The notes under the pieces: generated by a model
Databases searched by the model: none
Told to the model about the DNA's origin: nothing
The model's input: the letters and a program-made list of their open reading frames with translations, nothing else
From: an uncultured Muribaculaceae bacterium
GTDB taxonomy: Bacteria > Bacteroidota > Bacteroidia > Bacteroidales > Muribaculaceae
DNA length: 35,562 nt
Direction: 5' to 3'
Assembly (NCBI GenBank): GCA_958436175.1
Contig: CAUBJF010000019.1
Span: forward strand, 1-35,562
In this document: piece by piece, positions 1-9,027 of the stretch
How the letters are laid out: each line of letters opens with the position of its first letter
How positions within the stretch are numbered: position 1 is the first letter of the stretch
Program-made: the position numbers and the translations under genes

Positions 1-2
1 AC

Positions 3-407
3 TGGATCGGGGCCATCTTCGAGACCGAGGCTTTCCGCAAGGCCCTCGCCGAGGAGTGGCAGGCATTCTATGCCAAGCTCCCGGCCATCTATCCCTACGT
101 CGAAGAGCTTGCCGAACGCTGCGCCGCAGCCGACGAGGCCAACCACCTTCGCTGGTCCGAATCGAGCAAGAACAACACCCCCGGCAAGCTACGCTATCTG
201 CGCCAGGGTCTCGAAAACAACTCGCTATGGATGAACGAGCGCATTATGCAGATGAGTGGCATCGACGGTGTCGTAGCCGATGATAATGAAACCACTGAAA
301 TCCGCCGCTACTATAATCTTCAAGACATGTCTGAACCGGAAGAAAACATGTCGCATGGACCATACATCCGCGTCGACGGCAAAGGAGCCAAGAAAATCAT
401 CCGCTAA
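3..407 (+). CDS. CotH kinase-like family protein, C-terminal part (5' end outside window)
   Basis: An open frame runs from the first bases of the window to a TAA at 405-407 and gives about 134 residues of the C-terminus of a larger protein. The visible part begins with an aromatic/acidic helix (W-I-G-A-I-F-E-T-E-A-F), then alpha-helical stretches with 'YVEELAERCAAADEANHLRW', and ends in a basic tail. The pattern of a 'sub-domain W, then helix, then N-x-x-R-W' followed by 'LRYLRQGLENNSLWMNERI' resembles the C-terminal part of CotH-type spore-coat kinase homologues, which are common as secreted lipoproteins in Bacteroidales. The catalytic core lies outside the window, so the assignment is inferred from the tail alone. 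The gene ends just before a strong hairpin and converges on the next gene. It could be another helical secreted protein. Confidence 0.5.
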   Translation, partial: WIGAIFETEAFRKALAEEWQAFYAKLPAIYPYVEELAERCAAADEANHLRWSESSKNNTPGKLRYLRQGLENNSLWMNERIMQMSGIDGVVADDNETTEIRRYYNLQDMSEPEENMSHGPYIRVDGKGAKKIIR

Positions 408-420
408 GGTACTTCTAACC

Positions 421-465
421 AAAAAAAACCGTGTACACCACTCCGATTCCGGTGTACACGGTTTT
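421..465. terminator. Bidirectional Rho-independent terminator
   Basis: Perfect 15-base inverted repeat: 425-439 (AAAACCGTGTACACC) pairs with 451-465 across an 11-base loop. Eight A's at 421-428 give a U-tract for minus-strand transcripts, and GGTTTT gives a shorter one for plus-strand transcripts. It sits between two convergent genes and probably ends both. Confidence 0.85.
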
Positions 466-492
466 GATATGTTCTTTATCGAAGAACCTACC

Positions 493-1344
493 TTATTCCA
501 ATCCGAAATGATTTCTTCCGGAGAGATTATAAGGTACATATCTAAAATATTCCTTTAGTACGTTGTTACGGTTCACATAATAAGTCTCGCCACAACCGTT
601 GATCTGTATCTGGTCCGGAGTGAAGGAGATAAATGACCAATAAATGCCACCGTCAGGACTGAAAGTACAAGTGCCGGGTTGGAATTTACTATTGTCGATA
701 GAAAGATTTTCACGCGTAAACCTCGCATTGTCCGGGGCGAAATAGCATGTCATCTCGCCGGTATTTTCATTGCGCATCATTCTTATATTTTGGAAGAAGA
801 GCGTCCCGTTATTATTGTTTGCTGTTGCAGCTGCACGTATGTATGTCATAAACGGCGTCACCATATAGACAAACATATGTCGATTGGTGTTCACTTCACA
901 AGCTACGCCCTGCTCCATTCTTCCAAAGTCAGAGCCAAGTCTCCATTCCTGAAGGCAACGTCCAATGTCGTCTGATGAAGCAGGAATAGATCTCTCGTAA
1001 GAATCACATGTAGTAAGCGCCTCAACTTGTTCCATCAGTTTATTGCCGATACGCAATAAAGACTTCTCACCTGTTTTTTCCATAGAAAGAACAATGGGAG
1101 ATGAAGTTTCAGTCACAAATACCGAATCCTTAAGAGCCGTCTTACTGTGGATGTTCTGCGACGGGATATCGAGGTAGGCTCTCAGGCCAGTAGGACTTTT
1201 CTCAAAGAAAATACACACACTGTCGGTCACAACGGCTTCGGCATCATCCGATGCCCATACACCGCGATACTCCGAAAAACCTCCGGCATAACTGAAGGCA
1301 AACGCCATCAGGATGAATACCGAAACAAAAAGAGTTCTTTTCAT
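493..1344 (-). CDS. Secreted protein of unknown function (283 aa)
   Basis: I do not recognise the family. The protein starts with a clear signal peptide (MKRTLFVSVFILMAFAFSYA, probable cleavage after A-x-A near residue 20), with no lipobox cysteine, so it should be released to the periplasm or exported further. The mature part is about 260 residues, beta-rich in appearance, with 'YRGVWAS' near its N-terminus, cysteines around residues 113, 129, 148 and 200, and a polar N-run (ANNNNG) in the middle. The C-terminus (NLSGRNHFGLE) does not look like a T9SS tail. It lies 29 bases downstream of the alpha/beta hydrolase gene on the same strand with no visible promoter or terminator between them, so the two are probably co-transcribed. 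It ends at the bidirectional terminator. Confidence 0.75.
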   Translation of the reverse strand: MKRTLFVSVFILMAFAFSYAGGFSEYRGVWASDDAEAVVTDSVCIFFEKSPTGLRAYLDIPSQNIHSKTALKDSVFVTETSSPIVLSMEKTGEKSLLRIGNKLMEQVEALTTCDSYERSIPASSDDIGRCLQEWRLGSDFGRMEQGVACEVNTNRHMFVYMVTPFMTYIRAAATANNNNGTLFFQNIRMMRNENTGEMTCYFAPDNARFTRENLSIDNSKFQPGTCTFSPDGGIYWSFISFTPDQIQINGCGETYYVNRNNVLKEYFRYVPYNLSGRNHFGLE

Positions 1345-1373
1345 GACAAAATAAATGTTTGGTTTAGCTTAAA

Positions 1374-2399
1374 TTATTTTTCCTTGAGCCATGAAAGTAT
1401 CACTTCGAGAGTCTCCTGCGAGATATCGCCCGGCAGCTTCTCGTATTCGTCGGTCATACCGCTTGTACACGGCTGAAAGAGATGGTTGTGACCCTCGATA
1501 AGTTTTGTGACGGCCTTTGGGTTGAGATCTTTGATCGTCTGAAGGTTGAACGGAAGTACCTGCATATCCTTTGAACCGTTCAGGGCCAGCCACGGCTTAT
1601 CGACCCTGGAAATAGCGTCTGATGGATCTAAACGCAGCATAGAGCGATACCAAGGCGACAAGAGTGGAGCTATTCTCTGCTGTACGGTTTCCTGTACCTG
1701 TGGCAGCGAGGCAGCCTCACCTATACTCTCGTTGAAAGCCTGCGTTAGGAAAATACGGGCCGTCATGTCGGGTAGATCCGATTTAGCAATATCGAGAAGG
1801 CGGCGCTGCAAGGGTTCTGCTTCCCATGCCCCGGTCAGTGCAACAGCCAGAGCACGGCTCTGCGACATGACAAGGGAATCGCCGCTACATGCCGGAGCGG
1901 CAAGCGTAATGATGAAGTCGAGAGCCGGATTGTTTGCAGCACTGACTATGACGCACTCCCCTCCGCTCGAATGGCCGATAGCCCCGACAGGGATGTCCGG
2001 AAAGATAGAATCGGCAAGCGCTATGGCGGCATCGGCATCCTGGATGTCGGTCTGCATCGTCTTCCTGGCAGCCAGCTCAGGTTTGTCGAATCCACGGTCG
2101 TCGACCCTGAGGACAGCATAACCGGCATCCGAAAGGAAATCGGAAATAGTCTTGAACGGTTTCTTGCCCATGATCTCTTCGTCGCGGTTCTGTGTGCCGC
2201 TGCCTGAGACAAGGACAATGGCAGCCTTAGGCTTCCCCGATTCGGGCACAGCGAGCGTGGCACCCATGCGGCAGCCGCCCGGAGCCGTAACTGTTAGTTC
2301 CTTCTCCGAGAAGCCTTTTGCATTCATAAAAGGTATGCCAGCCAGTAAAGCAAGGAAGCATATCAGTTTCTTTATGGCTATTGTTCTGTTCTTTCGCAT
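1374..2399 (-). CDS. Secreted alpha/beta hydrolase (serine esterase/peptidase-like)
   Basis: This is an exported serine hydrolase of the alpha/beta fold, similar to the 'dienelactone hydrolase/S9-like' proteins found next to polysaccharide genes in Bacteroidetes. Counted from ATG 2399 it has 341 residues: signal peptide 1-27, oxyanion region 'LVSGSGTQNRDE' at 63-74, nucleophile Ser144 in G-H-S-S-G, Asp278 in 'NGSKDMQV', and His306 in 'EGHNHLF'. All three catalytic residues are present. The natural substrate cannot be read from the sequence; an ester such as an acetylated sugar is possible. An upstream TTG at 2432 would lengthen the frame by 11 residues, but it lies inside the promoter -7 box, so ATG 2399 is the real start. 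The gene leads a two-gene unit with the unknown secreted protein. Confidence 0.85.
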   Translation of the reverse strand: MRKNRTIAIKKLICFLALLAGIPFMNAKGFSEKELTVTAPGGCRMGATLAVPESGKPKAAIVLVSGSGTQNRDEEIMGKKPFKTISDFLSDAGYAVLRVDDRGFDKPELAARKTMQTDIQDADAAIALADSIFPDIPVGAIGHSSGGECVIVSAANNPALDFIITLAAPACSGDSLVMSQSRALAVALTGAWEAEPLQRRLLDIAKSDLPDMTARIFLTQAFNESIGEAASLPQVQETVQQRIAPLLSPWYRSMLRLDPSDAISRVDKPWLALNGSKDMQVLPFNLQTIKDLNPKAVTKLIEGHNHLFQPCTSGMTDEYEKLPGDISQETLEVILSWLKEK

Positions 2400-2421
2400 A
2401 TACAGATGAATAATGTACAGG

Positions 2422-2451
2422 CAAAGATACAAATTTTGACTCTAAAACAAA
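2422..2451 (-). promoter_or_regulatory. Bacteroidales promoter of the hydrolase operon
   Basis: On the minus strand, TTTG (2448-2451) is followed by 18 bases and TATCTTTG (2422-2429), a full match to the Bacteroidales sigma-70 consensus (-33 TTTG, -7 TAnnTTTG). Transcription should begin near 2415, about 15 bases before ATG 2399. Confidence 0.8.
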
Positions 2452-2452
2452 G

Positions 2453-2480
2453 CAAAGGCCAACGAATACGCCGGCCTTTG
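2453..2480 (-). terminator. Terminator after the beta-galactosidase gene
   Basis: Inverted repeat CAAAGGCC (2453-2460) / GGCCTTTG (2473-2480), followed on the minus strand by CTTTGTTTTA. It lies 22 bases past the beta-galactosidase stop codon and directly abuts the -33 element of the next promoter. Confidence 0.7.
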
Positions 2481-2502
2481 TTATAGAGTGTCATGTTTAT
2501 GC

Positions 2503-5500
2503 TTAATTGTGCAGCTGGTGGAAGACAGGCTTCATGATGAAAGTGAAGCTGTAGTCGCCGTAAGGCAGCATATACTCCGGCAGTGCAGTGGCGCCCCAGC
2601 TGTTGACGCAGCCGAGACCAATCTGAGCCTTGTCGATCAGGAGGTTTGTATATCCGACCTTCTTCACTTCTGGAGAGTGCCGCTGGTCCTTATTGTCACC
2701 GTCGTCGAGGCTTTCGACAGAGTAATCCAGAGCGGACGCAGAGAAAGGATGTTCGGCCATAAATTCAAGACCGTTACCGGCATTATTGAGCTGTTTCCAA
2801 TAGCGGATATCAGTCTTTGTGCCGGTCTCCTGCGGACGGATGTATGGATAGAACTGCTCGTCGACAGTCTGGTGATAGATACCCAATTCTGTCGAATGGT
2901 TGCGGTCGGCATAGTTTTCGATAGGTCCACGGCCATAGTATTCGATATTGGAGAATTCGAGCGGCATCTGCAGCTGCATGCCGAAACGGAAGAATCCGGA
3001 GACATCGGCACCCTTGGTGGCTGCAAGATTTTCGTTGACCATCACCTGGCCGTCGCCGTTGATAGTATATGTCAGGGTAAGGGTCGATTTCACTTCCGGC
3101 ATGTCGTATTTGGCTGTTACGACTGCAAGCTCACCGCGCATCGTCGATTCGAGCGATGTAAGTTTCATTTCGGGATTTCGCCATGCCTGGTACTTGCGCT
3201 GGAGGTTTGCACCGAAATCGTTGTCGGTCGGAGCACGCCAGAAATTAGGGGTCAGCTCGCCATCGTTCATAATCATGTTCGTGCCGTTGACGGTATACTT
3301 GCACATGAAGCCGTTGCTGCGGTTGAAGTCGATAGTGAAACGGTCGCTTTCCACGGTCAGGAAAACGTGGTGGTTGTCTTTGATAGTTATCTGGGGCATC
3401 GTGTAAGTCGGGAGGTCGGCAGGATTGATGGCCCACTTCGGACTTGCCGATTCATGAAGCACAATCTGGTCTCGGGCGACTTCGTGACCGGCCGGAAGAA
3501 GGTCGGATGCTTCCTTGAGCGCATAGCGCACATTGAGAAGCCATTCTCCGTCGTCGCTTATCTTGCCGTAGGGGATATTTATAACTGTGGTCGAACCGGG
3601 AGCCACGTCGAGAGTCTCAATACTGCCCTCACGCACGGCAACGCCATCATGAAGAAGAGTCCAGCGAAGCTCTACATCGGAAAGGTCCTTGAAGAAATTC
3701 TCGTTGTAGACATTGAACTTGCCGGAAGCGAGGTCTACAGGGGTTGTCCAGATGTTCTGGTAATAGTAACGGACTTCATCGGCGTGAGGGTTAGGCACGC
3801 GGTCGGGGCTTACAAGGCCGTTGTCGCAGAAATTGTTGTCGCTGGGATCGGCAGTGCTCCAGTCACCGCCGTAAGCGTAGATTTCGACACCGTCCTTGCC
3901 TTTCTTGCGAAGGCTCTGGTCGACGAAGTCCCAGATGAAACCGCCCTGGAGATTGGGATATTTGCGGATGATATCCCAATATTCCTTGAAACCGCCCATG
4001 GAGTTGCCCATCGCATGGGCATATTCGCACTGGATGAGAGGTTTGTCGACGGGAGGATTCTGTCCGTATTTCTCCATGCCTTCGTAGCCATAGTACATCG
4101 GGCAGAAGATATCTGTCATACCTTTCTTGCCTGCCTGCTCGTACTGCACGGCGCGGCTCGGATCCTCGGCCTTAATCCATTTGTATGCTTCCTCGAAATT
4201 GGGACCGTAGCCGGCCTCGTTGCCGAGCGACCAGAAGATTATGGCGGGATGGTTGAAGTTGCCCTGCACATTGCGCTGATTGCGTTCCATGTGAGCTTTG
4301 AGATAGGAAGGCTCCTTGGCAAGAGTCTTATCTCCGTAGCCCATACCGTGACTTTCGATATTAGCCTCTGCCACCATGTAGATACCGTAGCGGTCGCACA
4401 GGTCGTACCAAAGTTCGTCGTCGGGATAGTGGCATGTACGCACGGCGTTGATATTCAATTTCTTCATCAGCTGGATATCCTGCATCATGCGTTCGGGGGA
4501 AACGACATATCCTCCGTCAGGGTCGAGCTCGTGACGGTCCGCGCCTTTGAAAAGGACGGGCTTGCCGTTGACAAGTATTTGTCCGCCCTTAAGCTCAACC
4601 TTACGGAAACCTACCTTGACGGGCACTATTTCGTCGTTGCCGTTCATAGAGGCGGTAAGAGTATAGAGATACGGAGTCTCAGCCGACCATTTCTGGGGAT
4701 TTGCGAGTCGCATCTGAGTGCGACCGCTCTTGCTTGCAATCGTTCGTGCCACTTCCTTACCGTCGGCATCATTGAGTACAAGTTCAACAGGAGCGTTGCC
4801 TGTAAGTGTGAGGTCGATGTTGAGCACACCGTCGGCATAGCCGTTCTCAAGGTCTGGTGTAACGCGCATGTCGGCAACACGCTTCTTGTCGCGGGCGAAG
4901 AGATAGCTGTCGCGGGCCACACCGCTGAGACGGAAGAAGTCCTGGTCCTCAAGATAGGAACCGTCGCACCAGCGGAATACCTGGAATGCTATCAAGTTCT
5001 CCTTGCCGGGAACGACATAAGGGGTCAGATCGAATTCTGCCTGTAGCTTGCTGTCCTCGCTGTAGCCGACGAAACGGCCATTGACCCAAAGATAGATATT
5101 GGAGGTCACAGAACCGAAATGAGCGAATATCTCCTTGCCTTTCCAGTCGGCAGGCACAACTATTTCGCGGCGGTATGTGCCGACATGATTGTCCTCGTCA
5201 GGAACGATTGGCGGTGTGAGAGGTGCATGGTTGCGCCAGGGATAGCTTGTATTGACATATACAGGGTCGCCGTAACCATTGAGTTCCCAAATTCCTGGAA
5301 TCTGGATGTTGTCCCATCCCTTGTCGTTGAAATCTTTTTTCCAGAAATCGACAGGGCGCTGGCTCGCGTCGTTGACCCAGTTGAATTTCCATGTACCATT
5401 TAGACTAAGGTAATTAGATGACTGCTTGCGGTCCATGATCTTAGCCGCGTCCTCGCCTTTGCGATAGGCGAATTTTGCAGCACGCATAGGTGCCCTGTTG

Positions 5501-5601
5501 ACGGCATTGACTTCCGGATTCTTCCATTCCGTGAACGTCTGCGCAAAGGCAGGTCCCACAGCAAGAAGTCCCATCAATGCCGAAATAAGAGTTTTATTCA
5601 T
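2503..5601 (-). CDS. Beta-galactosidase, glycoside hydrolase family 2 (LacZ type)
   Basis: This enzyme hydrolyses terminal beta-D-galactosides. It has 1032 residues, close to the E. coli LacZ length, plus a signal peptide (1-20, ending AFAQ), so it should act in the periplasm. Domain order follows LacZ: jelly-roll sugar-binding domain (about 60-235, with 'GTYRREIVVP'), immunoglobulin-like domain (about 240-335), TIM barrel (about 337-640), then the second Ig-like domain and the C-terminal beta-sandwich ('YYGRGPIENYADRN', about 895-1030). The acid/base is Glu462 in 'WSLGNEAGYG', the nucleophile is Glu526 in 'IQCEYAHAMGNS', and 'GGFIWDFVDQSL' is intact. A TonB-dependent receptor gene lies 71 bases upstream, but a separate promoter box between them suggests independent expression. 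No SusC/D pair adjoins it, so the substrate range is unknown. Confidence 0.95.
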   Translation of the reverse strand: MNKTLISALMGLLAVGPAFAQTFTEWKNPEVNAVNRAPMRAAKFAYRKGEDAAKIMDRKQSSNYLSLNGTWKFNWVNDASQRPVDFWKKDFNDKGWDNIQIPGIWELNGYGDPVYVNTSYPWRNHAPLTPPIVPDEDNHVGTYRREIVVPADWKGKEIFAHFGSVTSNIYLWVNGRFVGYSEDSKLQAEFDLTPYVVPGKENLIAFQVFRWCDGSYLEDQDFFRLSGVARDSYLFARDKKRVADMRVTPDLENGYADGVLNIDLTLTGNAPVELVLNDADGKEVARTIASKSGRTQMRLANPQKWSAETPYLYTLTASMNGNDEIVPVKVGFRKVELKGGQILVNGKPVLFKGADRHELDPDGGYVVSPERMMQDIQLMKKLNINAVRTCHYPDDELWYDLCDRYGIYMVAEANIESHGMGYGDKTLAKEPSYLKAHMERNQRNVQGNFNHPAIIFWSLGNEAGYGPNFEEAYKWIKAEDPSRAVQYEQAGKKGMTDIFCPMYYGYEGMEKYGQNPPVDKPLIQCEYAHAMGNSMGGFKEYWDIIRKYPNLQGGFIWDFVDQSLRKKGKDGVEIYAYGGDWSTADPSDNNFCDNGLVSPDRVPNPHADEVRYYYQNIWTTPVDLASGKFNVYNENFFKDLSDVELRWTLLHDGVAVREGSIETLDVAPGSTTVINIPYGKISDDGEWLLNVRYALKEASDLLPAGHEVARDQIVLHESASPKWAINPADLPTYTMPQITIKDNHHVFLTVESDRFTIDFNRSNGFMCKYTVNGTNMIMNDGELTPNFWRAPTDNDFGANLQRKYQAWRNPEMKLTSLESTMRGELAVVTAKYDMPEVKSTLTLTYTINGDGQVMVNENLAATKGADVSGFFRFGMQLQMPLEFSNIEYYGRGPIENYADRNHSTELGIYHQTVDEQFYPYIRPQETGTKTDIRYWKQLNNAGNGLEFMAEHPFSASALDYSVESLDDGDNKDQRHSPEVKKVGYTNLLIDKAQIGLGCVNSWGATALPEYMLPYGDYSFTFIMKPVFHQLHN

Positions 5602-5631
5602 GAGAACGATTTATGTTAGGTTAGTTGTGTA

Positions 5632-5639
5632 CAAATATA
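5632..5639 (-). promoter_or_regulatory. Probable -7 box of the beta-galactosidase gene
   Basis: Minus strand TATATTTG matches TAnnTTTG. A T-rich stretch stands where the -33 TTTG should be, without an exact match. The ATG at 5601 is 30 bases downstream. Confidence 0.55.
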
Positions 5640-5672
5640 GCACCAAAAATCCGTTTAAAAAATAAATACGAC

Positions 5673-7541
5673 TTAGAATTTCCATTCGAAACCGGCCATT
5701 ACGGTTGCTCGTGGCATGGGGAACCCGTAGCTGACCTCATATTTTGTAGCTGTCAGGTTCTCTCCCTTGACAAAGAGCTGCAGTGGCATTTCGAAGTCAA
5801 AAGTATAGGCCGCCCTTGCATTAAGAAGCGCGTAGCTTTCTTCTGATTCTTCTGTATACAGTCCCCAGATGCTCTGAATGTCGACAGAGAACTGCCACTC
5901 CCCGACATTGTATTCTACTTCTCCAAAAAGCTTGTTTTTGGGAGCTCCTACTATGCGTTTGTCAGTGTGCAGATAGGCATAGTTTGCAGCAAGAGACCAA
6001 TTTTGATTGATCCGATAGCTTGCATCGAGTTCGAAGCCCTTGTTGATAAACTTACCAGTGTTGATGTTCCTTTGAGAGCCATTGACCATCACTGTCTGTA
6101 TCATATTGTCGCCATTGATATAGTAAAGCGACAGACCGGCATCGATCTTCCCTCCCAAAAACCATTTGCGTAGCTCTACTTCGTAGTTCTCCATCGATTC
6201 CGGGAGCAGTTCAGGGTTTCGCGGTCCATACATATAGAGCTCGCGAATATTCGGAGAGCGGAAACCTCGTCCATAGCTGAATTTCATACGGCCGGAATGC
6301 ATAGGACGAAGGATGAAACCGGCCTGGGGTACCCATTTGTTGCCGAACTGGGAGGAATGTTCGATACGTGCTCCGGCGTTGAGGCTGAGCACATCGGAAA
6401 AGAGAGCCTGCTGCATCATAGCATAGGCTGCAACCTCGTTGACATGGCGGTCGACAATCGGTGATTCCTTTCCGTCGGTCTTATCGGTATTGTAAGCCCG
6501 GCCTCCCCAGTGTTTGAAGTCGACACCGACACTGAGATCATTGTCAGTCCACGGCTTTACTGTCTGGTATATGGTGATACCCATATTATAGTCCTTGGAA
6601 TGGAATAGATATGTGCGTGGCTTGTTGGCTCGGTCGAGACCGTCGTCGATATCGTGTTTGCCCCAGTTATAGTAAGCCTGGAGGCCGCCGGATGAGATAT
6701 CATAGTGGTTCTTGACAAAAAGCGAAGCGGTGGTGCGCAGCTGCTTGGTCCACATGTCTAGAGGAAGCTCGCGATGAACCGACCCGGGGTTGTCGGCCTT
6801 TGTCGTCGTAACCATACCGTTGACTCCTACTTCCCAGTGCTGTGAGAAATCATAGCTTACCGACGCATACTGGTTCGTGAGCCAGTAGTCCATACCTTTA
6901 CGGTTGCCGTTGCTCGACTCGTAGCTTGCTGCTGCGAAAGCCCTGAGAGAACCATGACGATATGAGAATTTGGCTCCGTATTTCTGTGTGGCATAACTAC
7001 CTCCCAAGGCACGTACCGAACCTTCGAAACCATCGGTGTCCGCACGGCGCGTAATAAGGTTGACAGAGCCACCCATAGCTCCCGATCCATAGAGCAGGGA
7101 CGACGGCCCGCTCACTACTTCGACCCGCTGGATATCGTTGGTAACATAGGTGTCGGGCAGTGAATGACCGAAAACCCCGGCCCACTGGGGCTGCCCGTCG
7201 ATGAGAAAGAGGACTTTATTTCCGCCACCGACACCGCGTATCGATACCGCCCCGGCAGCTCCGCCGCTGACACCGTAACCGGCAAGTCCTCGCTCTGTCA
7301 CAAACATTCCGGGTATCCGGTTCTGCAGCACAGGAAGTATATTCGACTCTGTACTTCTATCAATAATACCGGAAGTTATCACCTTGACATCAAGTGGCAA
7401 CAGAGGCACAGGAGCTTTAGCTGCGGATTCGATAACGACGATTTCATCGAGTACCCTTGCGGTATCGGCAGAAGCTGTGTTCGAGGCATATAGGGATATC
7501 GAGGAAAAGGCAGAGAGGGCAAATACAAGTTCTTTTTTCAT
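5673..7541 (-). CDS. TonB-dependent outer-membrane receptor (iron complex/cobalamin type)
   Basis: A 622-residue outer-membrane transporter driven by TonB. It has a signal peptide (about 1-20), a TonB box 'LDEIVVIES' at 31-39, a plug domain (about 45-165) with 'SIRGVGGGNKVLFLIDGQ' and 'VEVVSGPSSLLYGSGAMGG', and then a 22-strand-type beta-barrel ending in the classical aromatic residue (GFEWKF). The size and the absence of the carboxypeptidase-like N-terminal domain of SusC separate it from the two SusC proteins in this window. It belongs with BtuB/FepA/HmuR-like receptors that import siderophores, heme or corrinoids; the ligand cannot be told from the sequence. No SusD gene and no ABC transporter gene accompany it. 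A terminator separates it from the trigger factor gene upstream. I saw no clear promoter box in the 79 bases before it. Confidence 0.9.
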   Translation of the reverse strand: MKKELVFALSAFSSISLYASNTASADTARVLDEIVVIESAAKAPVPLLPLDVKVITSGIIDRSTESNILPVLQNRIPGMFVTERGLAGYGVSGGAAGAVSIRGVGGGNKVLFLIDGQPQWAGVFGHSLPDTYVTNDIQRVEVVSGPSSLLYGSGAMGGSVNLITRRADTDGFEGSVRALGGSYATQKYGAKFSYRHGSLRAFAAASYESSNGNRKGMDYWLTNQYASVSYDFSQHWEVGVNGMVTTTKADNPGSVHRELPLDMWTKQLRTTASLFVKNHYDISSGGLQAYYNWGKHDIDDGLDRANKPRTYLFHSKDYNMGITIYQTVKPWTDNDLSVGVDFKHWGGRAYNTDKTDGKESPIVDRHVNEVAAYAMMQQALFSDVLSLNAGARIEHSSQFGNKWVPQAGFILRPMHSGRMKFSYGRGFRSPNIRELYMYGPRNPELLPESMENYEVELRKWFLGGKIDAGLSLYYINGDNMIQTVMVNGSQRNINTGKFINKGFELDASYRINQNWSLAANYAYLHTDKRIVGAPKNKLFGEVEYNVGEWQFSVDIQSIWGLYTEESEESYALLNARAAYTFDFEMPLQLFVKGENLTATKYEVSYGFPMPRATVMAGFEWKF

Positions 7542-7560
7542 CTACTGGATTAGAAATATG

Positions 7561-7597
7561 AAAAAACGAGGTGTATCAACAAAAGACACACCTCGTT
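7561..7597 (-). terminator. Terminator after the trigger factor gene
   Basis: Perfect 10-base stem AACGAGGTGT (7565-7574) / ACACCTCGTT (7588-7597) with a 13-base loop. On the minus strand it is followed by a run of T's. It lies 23 bases past the trigger factor stop codon. Confidence 0.85.
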
Positions 7598-7620
7598 CTG
7601 TAGCTTATAACAGGCGAATA

Positions 7621-9027
7621 TTATTTCTGCTCTGGTTCTTCTTCGGCAGCTACGGAAGCTCCGGAAGCATTGTTGAGGGTGTCGACAAGAGCGCGGAATT
7701 CGTCAAGGGTGACGGTCTTCTCGTTGAGTTTGACGGCATTGTGGATAGCCATCATGAGCTTGGAGGTGAAAGCCTGCTGCACTATGCGCTGGTGCTGGTC
7801 CTTGTCCTTGAGAAGGTTCTCAGCATAGTAGTCGGCCATCTGTTCTGCCATCTGAGCGAGACCGTACTGGTAGAGCTGTTCCATAGCCACCGACTTGGCT
7901 ATAGCCTTTACATCTTCTTCGGTAACCTTGATTCCGAGGAGATGAGCTGCGCGGTTCTCGATGATTTCCCACTTCATGCCGGGAATGGAAGCCTTGAGAT
8001 AGTTGTCGACGTCTTCATCCTTGATTTCAGGATTGACCTTCATCATGAATTTGCGGAGGAAGCCCATCGGAAGTTCCATCTTCGTGCCGTAAGTTTCCAT
8101 GAGATAATCCTCGGTGGTGCGCACAAAGAGGTTGCGGCTGTTAGGCTGGAGACCCTGTGCGATGATGTCCTTGACACGAGCGAAGTATTCTTCTTCGTTG
8201 TGAACGGTATCGGGACCGAAAACCTTGTCGTAATATTCCTGACCGAGTTCGGCAGGCTTGTTGACAACGAATTCGGCGATATTGATTTCGAAGTTGCCAC
8301 GGGCTTCCTCTACTTTGTCGCGGTCTATATGGAGCATGGAGCTGATTTCAGCCTCATTGCCCTCGCATGTAGCAAAAGCGTCGAAAACGACCTTGTCGCC
8401 GACCTTTGTGCCTTCGAATTTCTTAGCCTCTTCCTGGCTCTTGAAGAGGAAGGGGGCAAGAATACCGTCGTTGACCTGAATGCCGTCGGGCTTAACCTGA
8501 CCGTCTTCGCCAAGCTGCATGATGGTGCCCTTCACGAGAGCGCGTTCGCCGAATTCCTGCGAGGGAACCTGCTCGCCGGCCTGCTGGCGCATATTTTCGT
8601 CCTGCTTCTTCACCATGTCGTCGCTGACGGCGATGTTATAGAAATTCAGAGTGGTGTTCTGGTCGAAGCTCATGTTGAGCTCTGGCATGAAGCCGATTTC
8701 GTAGGAGAAAGTGAAATCCTTGTTGTCGAGATTCATTTCCTGACCTACCACGGGGATGGGCTGGCCGAGGATGTCGAGTTTGTTGTCGTCGATATATTTG
8801 AGGGCAGCGTCAGAAGCAACGTCGTTGAGGACTTCTGCTTTTACCTGCTTGCCGAAACGTTTCTGGAGCTGTGCCAATTCGATATGGCCTTTGCGGAATC
8901 CGGGAATCTGGCGTTTCTGGCCGATTTCCTTAAGTTCTTTCTTAACGCGGTCGGCGTAATCAGCCTCGTCGATTTTCACTACAATGCGTCCTTCGAGGTC
9001 GGCCGTCTTTTCAAGTGTTACGTCCAT
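7621..9027 (-). CDS. tig: Trigger factor (ribosome-associated chaperone)
   Basis: This ATP-independent chaperone binds nascent chains at the ribosome exit tunnel. It has 468 residues. The ribosome-binding N-terminal domain (about 1-110) carries a close form of the TF signature: 'PGFRKGHIELAQLQKRFG' instead of the usual G-F-R-x-G-K-x-P. The middle domain (about 150-250), where E. coli has an FKBP-type prolyl isomerase, keeps the position and general shape but lacks the recognisable FKBP residues, as is common in Bacteroidetes homologues. The C-terminal helical arms (about 280-450) are rich in Glu, Lys and Gln, and the tail is acidic (AAEEEPEQK). It is transcribed alone: a full promoter lies upstream and a hairpin directly after it. 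The clp genes that often follow tig in other bacteria are absent. Confidence 0.93.
   Translation of the reverse strand: MDVTLEKTADLEGRIVVKIDEADYADRVKKELKEIGQKRQIPGFRKGHIELAQLQKRFGKQVKAEVLNDVASDAALKYIDDNKLDILGQPIPVVGQEMNLDNKDFTFSYEIGFMPELNMSFDQNTTLNFYNIAVSDDMVKKQDENMRQQAGEQVPSQEFGERALVKGTIMQLGEDGQVKPDGIQVNDGILAPFLFKSQEEAKKFEGTKVGDKVVFDAFATCEGNEAEISSMLHIDRDKVEEARGNFEINIAEFVVNKPAELGQEYYDKVFGPDTVHNEEEYFARVKDIIAQGLQPNSRNLFVRTTEDYLMETYGTKMELPMGFLRKFMMKVNPEIKDEDVDNYLKASIPGMKWEIIENRAAHLLGIKVTEEDVKAIAKSVAMEQLYQYGLAQMAEQMADYYAENLLKDKDQHQRIVQQAFTSKLMMAIHNAVKLNEKTVTLDEFRALVDTLNNASGASVAAEEEPEQK

Noticed and set aside
2488..5046. Very long open frame on the plus strand opposite the beta-galactosidase gene
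   Set aside because: It mirrors the codon pattern of the real gene, gives a Val/His/Glu-rich protein without known motifs, and the opposite strand carries a complete GH2 enzyme with both catalytic glutamates.
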